Assembly: GCA_903837605.1 (NCBI GenBank)
Contig: CAILVF010000047.1
Location: 62,001-126,000 of the forward strand
Reading direction: 5' to 3'
Source: an uncultured Bacteroidales bacterium
GTDB taxonomy: Bacteria > Bacteroidota > Bacteroidia > Bacteroidales > FEN-979
Length of the DNA stretch: 64,000 bases
Part shown: piece after piece, positions 8,159 to 15,437 of the stretch
How the letters are laid out: each line of letters starts with the position of its first letter
How positions within the stretch are numbered: the first letter of the stretch is position 1
The notes under the pieces: generated by a model
What the model was told of the DNA's origin: nothing
The model's input: the letters and a program-made list of their open reading frames with translations, nothing else
The model's database searches: none
Position numbers and translations under genes: made by a program

Positions 8159-9823
8159 ATGAGTGAACAATACACGGTTTCGAAGTACCTGCTCAGGCGT
8201 TTGCAGGAGATAGGGGTAAAGCATGTTTTCGGGGTCCCGGGCGATTATACTCTTGATTTCCTGGATGAACTGGTGGCCAGTCCTCTTCAATGGGTGGGTA
8301 ACTGTAACGAACTGAATGCCGGGTACGCCGCCGACGGTTATGCCCGCCTGAACGGGGCCGGCGCAGCTGTTGTCACTTACGGTGTGGGCGGACTGAGTAT
8401 CATGAATGCGGTGGCGGGAGCCTATGCCGAACATGTGCCTGTGATCGTGATCAACGGCGCCCCCCCTGCAAGGCGGAGGGAAGCAGGAGCCATGGTCCAT
8501 CACCTGGTTTCCAATTACTATCTTCAGCTTGATATCTTTAAAACAATTACGGCTGATGCGGCAATCCTCACCGATGCGGTAAAAGCTCCCGATGAGATCG
8601 ACAGGGTGTTAAGGAACTGTATTTCCCTGAAGCTGCCGGCTTACCTGGAATTGCCGGCCGACATGACCAGGGCTGCATGCCGGGAACCGGTGGGTGTTCT
8701 TACAGCCGTTATGCCGGCTTCAAACCCCGAAAGTCTTGCCGAATGCGTGGCTGAAGCCGCCGACCTGATCAATAAAGCTGAACACCCGATGATACTTGCG
8801 GGCGTTGAACTGATGCGCTATGCACTGGGGGCTGAGGCTCTCAGGCTGGTTGAGACATCCGAGGTTCCTTTTGCCACCATGCTCAGCAGCAAATCGGTGC
8901 TCCCTGAACTCCATCCCCAGTTTGTCGGTATCTACCAGGGGGGCTGGAGCCGGCCGGCTGTTCGCGGGCAGGTGGAAGAATCTGACTGCCTGGTTTCGCT
9001 CGGGGTCTGGATGACCGACCTGGCTACCGGGCTGTTCAGCATGAATCTCGACAACCGCAGGATCATCACTGCAGGGGGCGGACAGGTGCGCATAGGCAGC
9101 CATTTCTACCAGAATGTACAGTTGTGGGACTTCATCAGGGAACTTACCCTGAAAGTAAAACAACGCTCTTACCTGGCATCACACCCGGCCGAATCCTATA
9201 TACCCAAACGTCCTTTTGTTCCGGAACCTGCATGTGAACTTACCGCCAAGCGCTTGTACGAATGCATTAATTTTTATCTCAATGACCAGGTGATCCTCCT
9301 GGCAGAACCGGGCGATGCCTTTTGTGCAAGCCCCGAATTCCATATAGAAGAAGCCGAGAATTTCATTGTACAGGATTATTATTGCTCTATTGGTTTTTGC
9401 ACTCCCGCAGCCCTCGGAGTTTCCCTGGCGCGACCCGGGAAACGCCCGCTTGTCCTCACTGGTGACGGAGCCTTTCAGATGACTGCCCAGGAGGTCTCTA
9501 CTTTAGCCCGCCAGCGCTGTCCTGCAATCATAGTGGTCATCAACAACGACGGCTACCTCATCGAGCGCCGTCTCCACGAAGACGGCCCCTATAACGACAT
9601 ACAGATGTGGCAGTATTCTAAACTTCCCGGTATTTTTGACAAATCATCCTTTGTGATCGGTCTCAGGGTCACCACCGAAGAAGAACTAGAACAAGCCGTG
9701 AAAACAGTAATTGCAGAAAAAGACAAGCTGATCCTCATCGAAGCATACATACCCGGCCGCGACTGTTCAAAAGGCCTCGAACGCCTGGGTGAATCCTTCA
9801 GGCAGGCGCAGAAGAAGTCATGA
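8159..9823 (+). CDS. Thiamine diphosphate-dependent 2-keto acid decarboxylase (pyruvate/indolepyruvate type)
   Basis: A 554-residue enzyme, the normal length for pyruvate or indolepyruvate decarboxylases. It splits a 2-keto acid to an aldehyde and CO2. The catalytic Glu is in NCNELNAGYAADGYAR (E51). The His-His pair typical of this subgroup is H114-H115 (AMVHHLVSN), which separates it from acetolactate synthases. The ThDP/Mg motif GDGAFQ...NNDGY lies near residues 435-465. The ATG at 8159 is chosen over the open frame from 8108. The gene is monocistronic with its own promoter. Whether pyruvate, indolepyruvate or a branched keto acid is the substrate cannot be told here. Confidence 0.88.
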   Translation: MSEQYTVSKYLLRRLQEIGVKHVFGVPGDYTLDFLDELVASPLQWVGNCNELNAGYAADGYARLNGAGAAVVTYGVGGLSIMNAVAGAYAEHVPVIVINGAPPARRREAGAMVHHLVSNYYLQLDIFKTITADAAILTDAVKAPDEIDRVLRNCISLKLPAYLELPADMTRAACREPVGVLTAVMPASNPESLAECVAEAADLINKAEHPMILAGVELMRYALGAEALRLVETSEVPFATMLSSKSVLPELHPQFVGIYQGGWSRPAVRGQVEESDCLVSLGVWMTDLATGLFSMNLDNRRIITAGGGQVRIGSHFYQNVQLWDFIRELTLKVKQRSYLASHPAESYIPKRPFVPEPACELTAKRLYECINFYLNDQVILLAEPGDAFCASPEFHIEEAENFIVQDYYCSIGFCTPAALGVSLARPGKRPLVLTGDGAFQMTAQEVSTLARQRCPAIIVVINNDGYLIERRLHEDGPYNDIQMWQYSKLPGIFDKSSFVIGLRVTTEEELEQAVKTVIAEKDKLILIEAYIPGRDCSKGLERLGESFRQAQKKS

Positions 9824-9845
9824 ACCGTGAATCGTGAGCAGGATG
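9820..9845. repeat. Short-period tract (C) between convergent genes
   Basis: CATGAACCGTGAATCGTGAGCAGG contains three imperfect GTGAA/CGTGA words spaced about 7-8 bp, directly after a stop codon. It resembles the GTGACTG type of the tracts at 41291 and 58267 but is very short. Confidence 0.3.
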
Positions 9846-9846
9846 A

Positions 9847-10194
9847 TCAGAACGGCAGGTCGTCGGCCGGCATGATGTTAGGTTCATTCATGTAATCGGG
9901 AGGCGGTACTTCCTGGGGCGAGGATGATCTTTCTTTCCTTACCGCCTTCCATGCTTTAGCTTCGGTATACCATCGGCCGTTATATTCACGGCTTTCAAGA
10001 TCAAAGGAGATCTCGAATTGCTCCCCTTCATTCAGCCTGGCCTGGTCGATCTTTTCACCCCATAGGGAGAAGCAGACTTTCCTGGTGATCTGGCCCGGGG
10101 TTTCTAAAATGAAATCCTGTTTCTTCCAAACTCCGTTTTTCCCGGTGCCGGTTTGCAGGGGAAGTATTTTTATAATTTTTCCGCTTAGTTCCAT
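9847..10194 (-). CDS. DUF3127 domain-containing protein
   Basis: A 115-residue protein made of one small beta domain (residues 1-90) starting MELSGKIIKILPLQTGTGKNG, with KQDFILETPGQ and ARLNEGEQFEISFDLESREYNGRWYTE. This is the DUF3127 pattern of Bacteroidota, an OB-fold-like protein usually compared to single-stranded DNA-binding proteins. The acidic tail ending in PADDLPF resembles the C-terminal tip of SSB, which binds partner proteins; that likeness is visible in the sequence, but the role is inference. It stands alone between a convergent gene and gldA on the same strand. Confidence 0.88.
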   Translation of the reverse strand: MELSGKIIKILPLQTGTGKNGVWKKQDFILETPGQITRKVCFSLWGEKIDQARLNEGEQFEISFDLESREYNGRWYTEAKAWKAVRKERSSSPQEVPPPDYMNEPNIMPADDLPF

Positions 10195-10273
10195 ATGGGT
10201 TAAATATTACAGCTTTTCTTTTATACAGGTTTGACGTCGCGAATTTAGCAATTGTATTTTACGGCCGGCCGTG

Positions 10274-11401
10274 TTACCTCGAATGCGCATGCTTTTTCCT
10301 GCTTTTTCCCATCGTATCGGCGGCGATCATGGCCTCCAGCACTTTCTCAGGGGTGATATCAAGGGGTTCGTGATATATGCCCTCGGCAGGTGCACAGGCT
10401 TTCTCAGCTGCCTGCATCAGCCTGGTCCTGCTGATATTCCTGAGGCCAATATCGTTAAGAGTTGTGGGCAGACCAATTTTTTCGCAGAATGCATACACCG
10501 TATCGGTCTCATCAGCCGGCGCGCCGTTCAGATGCAGGCCTGTAAGAACACCAAAGGCAACTTTTTCGCCATGATAAAAGGCATGGGTTTCTGCCAGGGC
10601 GGTCAGCCCGTTATGCACCGAATGCGCTGCCGCCAGCCCCGAACTCTCAAAGCCTAAACCGCTCAGGAGAATGTTGGCTTCCACAATACGGCTCAGGGCC
10701 GGTGTAATACAATGATTCTCATTGTCGGTTTTTGCAGACTTCCCATAGAGTAAAAGCGTTTCATAACAGAGTTTTGCAAGACTTAAACCGGCCATGGTGC
10801 TGTATCCCCCGCATTCATTCGGAGAGTGGGTGCGGTCGCAGGACCGGGCTTCGAACCAGGTAGCCAGCGCATCACCCATGCCGGAGACCAGGAAGCGGCT
10901 GGGTGCCATAGCTATCACATTCATATCGACCAGCACCACCTGCGGGTTCATCTTCTGATAATATACCGTTTCAAATACCCCCTGGTCGGAATAAATAACG
11001 GCACAGCCGCTGCAGGGTGCATCGGTCGATGCAATGGTAGGCACAATGATTACCGGGATCCCTGCCCGGTCGGAGGCGATCTTTGCCGTGTCGATCACCT
11101 TGCCTCCTCCCATGCCGATGAGGATATCAATTTTGTTCCTGCTGATTATACGCCCTATACGTTTCAGTTCCGTTTCACAACATTCACCCCCGAATTCTTC
11201 AACACTGAGACTTTCATCGGCTTTGATTGAAGAACAGCCGGGAAGTATCTTGCTTTTAACTTTTGGAGATCCAAGGATAAGCCCCTTGCTGCCCAGCAAT
11301 TTAACCAGTTCGGGCAACAGGGCCAGGGCATTGTCACCCTGAATGTATTTACCGGGAAAAACGGCTTTTAAGGTTCTGTTTGGCAATAGTTTCTTTTCCA
11401 T
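10274..11401 (-). CDS. gldA: Glycerol dehydrogenase, NAD-dependent (iron-containing ADH family)
   Basis: A 375-residue enzyme of the GldA type, oxidising glycerol to dihydroxyacetone with NAD+. The dinucleotide motif GGGKVIDTAK and the STDAPCSGCAVIY segment are typical. The C-terminal metal-binding half contains AAHSVHNGLTAL and FYHGEKVAFG, whose His residues plus an upstream Asp (SGMGDALATWFEA) bind the zinc or iron. The length fits the family (360-375). The gene is apparently monocistronic, with no glycerol kinase or dihydroxyacetone kinase next to it, so the physiological substrate may differ. Confidence 0.9.
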   Translation of the reverse strand: MEKKLLPNRTLKAVFPGKYIQGDNALALLPELVKLLGSKGLILGSPKVKSKILPGCSSIKADESLSVEEFGGECCETELKRIGRIISRNKIDILIGMGGGKVIDTAKIASDRAGIPVIIVPTIASTDAPCSGCAVIYSDQGVFETVYYQKMNPQVVLVDMNVIAMAPSRFLVSGMGDALATWFEARSCDRTHSPNECGGYSTMAGLSLAKLCYETLLLYGKSAKTDNENHCITPALSRIVEANILLSGLGFESSGLAAAHSVHNGLTALAETHAFYHGEKVAFGVLTGLHLNGAPADETDTVYAFCEKIGLPTTLNDIGLRNISRTRLMQAAEKACAPAEGIYHEPLDITPEKVLEAMIAADTMGKSRKKHAHSR

Positions 11402-11504
11402 AAGATATCAGAGGTTTCAGAAAGGGAATGGCTTTTGCAAAGAATGTTCATTTAGAACATTTGAAAGCACATAATCCTGTTATTTCTAAATAACAAAGAT
11501 ATAG

Positions 11505-11530
11505 CATGGCGGGATGTCATCCGCAGACAA
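11505..11530. repeat. Small inverted repeat GCGGGATG-T-CATCCGC (copy 1)
   Basis: The sequence ATGGCGGGATGTCATCCGCAG has 7-base arms (one extra G in the left arm) around a single T. A near copy lies at 13866-13888 and a half copy at 61261-61272. It sits between two minus-strand genes, upstream of gldA. Confidence 0.45.
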
Positions 11531-11541
11531 GTATGACGGAA

Positions 11542-11772
11542 TTAAACTTTAGGTTTTTTTGTAAATATGTTCAGACGGCTGTCCCTTCGCAAATTATACC
11601 TCTCCCTCGTTTCTGCTTCTTTGGCAAGATCAGAAATGAATATAGTGGTTCTTCCACCATCAAGTATAATAGGAAATAATCCCGTTACAGAGCCGGTTTC
11701 TAATTTTGCATTGGGTATCTTTAAGCGGTTATGTTCAAGCATCATCCTGTATTCCAGTGTGGTTTTTTTCAT
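11542..11772 (-). CDS. Small basic protein of unknown function
   Basis: A 76-residue reading frame starting MKKTTLEYRMMLEHNRL, with a short hydrophobic stretch (GLFPIILDG) and a strongly charged C-terminal half (AKEAETRERYNLRRDSR). No signal peptide or transmembrane segment is seen. Composition and lack of rare residues look protein-like, and the frame fills the space between gldA and the divergent LETM1-like gene. No family is recognised; it could be a small regulatory protein or a chance frame. Confidence 0.5.
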   Translation of the reverse strand: MKKTTLEYRMMLEHNRLKIPNAKLETGSVTGLFPIILDGGRTTIFISDLAKEAETRERYNLRRDSRLNIFTKKPKV

Positions 11773-11907
11773 TTTTCGATTTTCCGTGTAGATTGAATTC
11801 TTCGTTATTTCACCAAGATACGATTAATTCCTGTAACTTCGGAAAATACTTATTGACACTCAAGGACCATATAAAGCCTGCGGATATTATTTCCCGGTAT
11901 AATTAAG

Positions 11908-12378
11908 GTGAAAAAGAATACATACAGACTGATTGCTTTCAGGCGGGGGATGATCAATTACTTCCTGCGTATTTTTACCCTGCCCGGGGTAAGGGATGAA
12001 ATTACCCGTTATGCCAGGGTCTTCATGGGGGAGGCATCAAGGTATTCGGCCGGTTTTAAGGGTGAGGCGGTCGAAACCAGGGAAGCGTTTGCTGTTCTTA
12101 CCAAATACATACGTAAGGAAAAGATAAGCCGGGCCGAGAAAAAACAATTCAAGAACCAGATGGTCGATATCCTCAGGGGGACGGGAGTTGTGGTTCCATT
12201 TATGCTTATTCCCCTCCCGTTTATAGGAACACTGCTGCTGATCATCGTAGACCACCTGCTCCTTGCCATGAATATTCAGATACTCCCGGCTTCGTTCTAC
12301 CCCGAAAAGAAAAAGGACCTGCTTACTGCCAAAGGTATTGATGAAGACCTGGAAAAGGCGATTGCCAAGGAGAAGTAA
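11908..12378 (+). CDS. LETM1-like membrane protein
   Basis: A 156-residue protein with a GTG start at 11908. The segment GVVVPFMLIPLPFIGTLLLIIVDHLLLAMNIQILPASFYP closely follows the single-membrane-helix signature of LETM1 family proteins (VVPFMEF...LLP...P-ASF). The N-terminal 90 residues are basic and helical. LETM1 in mitochondria acts in cation/proton exchange; bacterial relatives are uncharacterised. The C-terminal ribosome-binding-like domain of full LETM1 is reduced to about 25 charged residues here. It is monocistronic. Confidence 0.65.
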   Translation: MKKNTYRLIAFRRGMINYFLRIFTLPGVRDEITRYARVFMGEASRYSAGFKGEAVETREAFAVLTKYIRKEKISRAEKKQFKNQMVDILRGTGVVVPFMLIPLPFIGTLLLIIVDHLLLAMNIQILPASFYPEKKKDLLTAKGIDEDLEKAIAKEK

Positions 12379-12449
12379 GCAGGCCGAATGCGAATTCATG
12401 GATATTCAGCTGCCTGTTGCGATAAAAAGGCAATAAGCCGGGAACCTCA

Positions 12450-13214
12450 TTACGATATCATATACACTTCGCTTTCTACATGCCGTGATGCTACAACGAT
12501 CTTCGTCCCGTTTGCATGAGGGTAAAAGACATTGTATGCGAGCTGGGGATGGTTGTTTTCGGCCGAAAGGTGTGACAGCAGCAGGAGTCTCATCTGAGGG
12601 GACCTGTGCCTGGTAAAGATCTCCAGGGCCTGCTCGTTCGAGAGATGGCCTTTGAGTGAGCGGATGCGGCGTTTCAGATGCAGCGGATAACGGCCGTTTT
12701 CAAGCATTTTCTCATCGTAATTGGCTTCCAGGAAGGCGGCATGACATTGTGCAAAATGATGCAGAACATGCTCACAGCCTGATCCTATATCAGTGAATAC
12801 GCCTGCTGTGATCCCGCCGGAACTTACGGTAAAACTATGGGGCTCGCAGGCATCGTGCTGCTTGGGGAAGGGAAATACCTTAAGAGCCCCTATCCGGACC
12901 AGGAAGCCAGAGGTAAAGTTTCTGTATAGTTCGGGCGAAAGCATCAGGCGGCTGCTTTGATGGGTGGCAGCTGTAATATATACTGTAATGCTGTGCTTGC
13001 GTGAAAGCACTTCAACACCCCTTGTATGGTCGGTATGCTCGTGGGTGATAAAAATGGCTTTGACATTTTTAATGTCCAATCCCAGCCTGGCCATCCTGTG
13101 CTCGGTTTCACGGCAGGAAATACCTGCATCGATGAGCACTGCTTCAGTATCATTACCGATATAATAACAGTTTCCGTTGCTTCCCGAATTTATCGAGGCG
13201 AGATATAGAGGCAT
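12450..13214 (-). CDS. MBL-fold metallo-hydrolase (YycJ/WalJ-like)
   Basis: A 254-residue metallo-beta-lactamase-fold hydrolase. The metal motif THEHTDHTRG lies near residue 65, with further His ligands in PKQHDACEP, an Asp in FTDIGSG and the C-terminal LLSHLSAENN. The N-terminus MPLYLASINSGSNGNCYYIG matches the YycJ/WalJ group, so the ATG at 13214 is chosen; the open frame to 13310 adds a hydrophobic stretch not seen in the family. WalJ-type proteins are linked to cell-wall or DNA-repair exonuclease functions; the specific substrate here is unknown. Confidence 0.9.
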   Translation of the reverse strand: MPLYLASINSGSNGNCYYIGNDTEAVLIDAGISCRETEHRMARLGLDIKNVKAIFITHEHTDHTRGVEVLSRKHSITVYITAATHQSSRLMLSPELYRNFTSGFLVRIGALKVFPFPKQHDACEPHSFTVSSGGITAGVFTDIGSGCEHVLHHFAQCHAAFLEANYDEKMLENGRYPLHLKRRIRSLKGHLSNEQALEIFTRHRSPQMRLLLLSHLSAENNHPQLAYNVFYPHANGTKIVVASRHVESEVYMIS

Positions 13215-13422
13215 TTTGCAAAGAACGGGAAAAATAGTAACGAAAATCATGGCCCTTACGATTGCAGTTAAGGGGATAGGAATTATCAGGTGATAATGCA
13301 TTTTTGTCATTTAACCCCTGATTTAAGTGATGAAATTGGCCAAAAAGTGTATAAAAATTCAACAAAATGCATTTTTTTTAAATTATTTTGTTAAAAGTTA
13401 AAATTTGTTAAAATATTCTATA

Positions 13423-13430
13423 TATCTTTG
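13423..13430 (+). promoter_or_regulatory. -7 promoter element of the small lipoprotein gene
   Basis: TATCTTTG matches TAnnTTTG; TTTG boxes lie upstream at 13387 and 13404, neither exactly at the consensus distance. The surrounding 244-bp gap (13215-13458) is very AT-rich and holds no other gene I can support. Confidence 0.5.
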
Positions 13431-13458
13431 CAGCCGAATTTAAAAAATCAATAAACAA

Positions 13459-13752
13459 ATGAAAAAACTTGCATTAGTATTAGTTATCGCTGCTGTAGGG
13501 TTCATGACCTCATGCGGCCCAAGCGCAAAAGAAATCGAAGCAAAGAGAATTGCTGACTCAACCAAGGTTGCTGATTCAATGGCTAAGGTTCAGGCTGAAC
13601 AGCAGAGAATTGCTGATTCAATCGCTAAAGTTCAGGCTGCTCAGAAAAAAGTAGCTGATTCAATCGCACATCAGGATTCAGTTAAGAAACACCTGATTAA
13701 ACCTGCAAAAGCTGCTAAAGCTGCAAAACCTGCAAAGAAAGCCAAGAAGTAA
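13459..13752 (+). CDS. Small repeat-containing lipoprotein with Lys/Ala-rich tail
   Basis: A 97-residue lipoprotein: MKKLALVLVIAAVGFMTSC, with the lipobox Cys at residue 19. Residues 24-75 are a heptad-like helix containing three imperfect repeats of a RIADSxAKVQAxQ unit (RIADSTKVADSM, RIADSIAKVQAA, KVADSIAHQDS), likely a coiled coil. The last 20 residues are KAAKAAKPAKKAKK, a histone H1-like basic tail. Lpp-like architecture suggests an envelope tether, with the basic tail contacting an anionic polymer; this is inference. A strong terminator follows, and the AT-rich promoter suggests high expression. Confidence 0.85.
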   Translation: MKKLALVLVIAAVGFMTSCGPSAKEIEAKRIADSTKVADSMAKVQAEQQRIADSIAKVQAAQKKVADSIAHQDSVKKHLIKPAKAAKAAKPAKKAKK

Positions 13753-13776
13753 TTCTTAAATTACTTGTTAAAAAAA

Positions 13777-13803
13777 GGCCCGGTTCTCCGGGTCTTTTTT
13801 TTT
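13777..13803 (+). terminator. Intrinsic terminator after the small lipoprotein gene
   Basis: A 7-bp stem, GGCCCGG/CCGGGTC (one G-U pair), with a TTCT loop, followed by nine T residues and preceded by a run of A. Confidence 0.9.
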
Positions 13804-13865
13804 GCCTGGTCTGAGAAGGATGAGCGAATAGCCTGAACAGCGCATAGCGGGAATACGTTTAGTTT

Positions 13866-13888
13866 ATGGCGGATGTCATCCGCAGTCA
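13866..13888. repeat. Small inverted repeat GCGGATG-T-CATCCGC (copy 2)
   Basis: A perfect 7-bp inverted repeat around one T, followed by AGTCA. It is nearly identical to the element at 11505-11530 and lies just beyond the 3' end of the PH-domain gene on the minus strand. CATCCGCAGTCA also occurs at 61261-61272. Confidence 0.5.
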
Positions 13889-13897
13889 TAAATCAGT

Positions 13898-14311
13898 TTA
13901 TTTTTTCTTCATGCGGATTTCAATTCCCGGGTTTACCAGGCTGAGTTCCCTTATGAACCCGGCTTTGTCCCTGGGGGAAACAAGTATACGTTTACGCTTG
14001 CCGTAAAGTATCTCCAGCCTGTCGAGGGAAGCGGCAGGGGAAGTGATAATGTCGTTTGATTCGGAGATCCTGGTAATACTTCCGATATCAATGGTTTGCC
14101 TTGAAAGGAACCCGCTCCTGATGATGAGGGTTTTACCGGCGATTCTATAGATTGTGTTGAACAGCATGTAGCTTATGAACCCCGCAATAAGCATTATGGA
14201 TACCATCATGAACCATATTCTTTCATAGGCCATGAGTGAGGCTGTTCCACCAAGCAAGATGATCATTGTGGCCAGAAGCCAGGTGTCCACTTTGGACTTA
14301 AATGTTTTCAT
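13898..14311 (-). CDS. PH-domain membrane protein
   Basis: A 137-residue protein with two adjacent hydrophobic helices near the N-terminus (about residues 11-28 and 33-52), then a compact beta domain (residues 55-130) with YRIAGKTLIIRSGFLSRQTIDIGSITRI. That arrangement matches bacterial PH domains (bPH) found after two membrane helices. Such proteins are integral to the inner membrane and their roles are mostly unknown. The gene is monocistronic, with the small inverted repeat at its 3' side. Confidence 0.75.
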   Translation of the reverse strand: MKTFKSKVDTWLLATMIILLGGTASLMAYERIWFMMVSIMLIAGFISYMLFNTIYRIAGKTLIIRSGFLSRQTIDIGSITRISESNDIITSPAASLDRLEILYGKRKRILVSPRDKAGFIRELSLVNPGIEIRMKKK

Positions 14312-14399
14312 CGTCTATTTTTAAATCATAAATGCTGCGGATCATTCAACGTTGCAATTATACGTAATTTTACAATCTCAAATAATTGCAAAATCGAAT

Positions 14400-15437
14400 A
14401 TGAAAAAGTCTATTATTTTGCTATCCTGTGTCATACTTTTTTCAGTCACGGTGATGACATCCTGCCTGAAAGTGAAAGATCCGGTTCCCCAGACTGTTTT
14501 AAAGGTCGGGCTTGTTGGAGGAATTGCCGGGTTCAACGACGCCGGGTTTAACCATGCCATACTTGCCGGCTTGCAGCAAATAGCGTATGATTTTCCAATT
14601 TTATGCCAGGCGCGAGAAACCCCGACGTCTGCCGATTTTGAAAAGAATATCAATTATTTTATCGCCAACGGCTATAATCTTATCATCACTTCCAGCTACG
14701 ATGCAGCCCAGGCAACTATTGCGGCTGCCACGGCAAATCCGAAAACCGATTTCATCATACTCGATTATTCCATGGCTTCACCCCCCGCCAACCTGCTGTG
14801 TGCGGTGTTTGATGTGGACCAAAGTTCGTTTCCCTGCGGTTTCCTTGCGGCCTACTGGGCTTTTAAACAAAACCAGTCAAACCCCGTTGCCGGATTTGTA
14901 GCGGGAGTGGATATCCCTGAGATCCGCCAGTTCTCGGTAAGTTATACCCATGGAGTAGCGTACTTCGACAGCATTTATCAAAAGAGTGTAGGCGTACTGG
15001 GGTATTTTGCCACTTCTTTTAATGATTCCCTCCAGGGTGTGAGGCTGGCCGACAGCCTCCTGAAGCAAAACGTCAGTACTATTTTCGCTTTTGGAGGAAT
15101 AACGGGCAACGGGGCCCTGTATAAAGTGAAGGAAGCCGGGAAATATGCCATGGGTGTGGATGTGGACCAGTTTTATTCTATCCCGGCAGTTGGCCCTGTT
15201 TTGCTTACTTCCTGTATGAAAGGCCTGGGGAATATGACATATGGCCTCGTACGGAGTTTCTACTTCAATCATTTTTCCGGAGGGACTATTGTACACGGTA
15301 CTCTCGATAACGGAGGGGTGGGGATAGCCCCTTTTCATAATTTCAACTCACAGATCCCCGATAGTATTAAACTGGCTCTGAGTGACGTGATCAGCGGGAT
15401 AAAGAATGGTACGATAAAAACCGGGTGGCCGCAATAA
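14400..15437 (+). CDS. BMP/PnrA-like substrate-binding lipoprotein
   Basis: A 345-residue lipoprotein (VTVMTSC, Cys at about residue 21). The fold markers fit the BMP family of periplasmic nucleoside-binding proteins: LVGGIAGFNDAGFNHAIL at the start, SYDAAQATIAAA, AGVDIPEIRQFSVSYTHGV and GVDVDQFY. Members feed ABC importers of purine nucleosides. No permease or ATPase gene is nearby, so it is an orphan here and may serve a distant transporter. The open frame starts at 14352, but the ATG at 14400 gives the signal peptide. Its stop lies directly beside the stop of the convergent fusion gene. Confidence 0.85.
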   Translation: MKKSIILLSCVILFSVTVMTSCLKVKDPVPQTVLKVGLVGGIAGFNDAGFNHAILAGLQQIAYDFPILCQARETPTSADFEKNINYFIANGYNLIITSSYDAAQATIAAATANPKTDFIILDYSMASPPANLLCAVFDVDQSSFPCGFLAAYWAFKQNQSNPVAGFVAGVDIPEIRQFSVSYTHGVAYFDSIYQKSVGVLGYFATSFNDSLQGVRLADSLLKQNVSTIFAFGGITGNGALYKVKEAGKYAMGVDVDQFYSIPAVGPVLLTSCMKGLGNMTYGLVRSFYFNHFSGGTIVHGTLDNGGVGIAPFHNFNSQIPDSIKLALSDVISGIKNGTIKTGWPQ

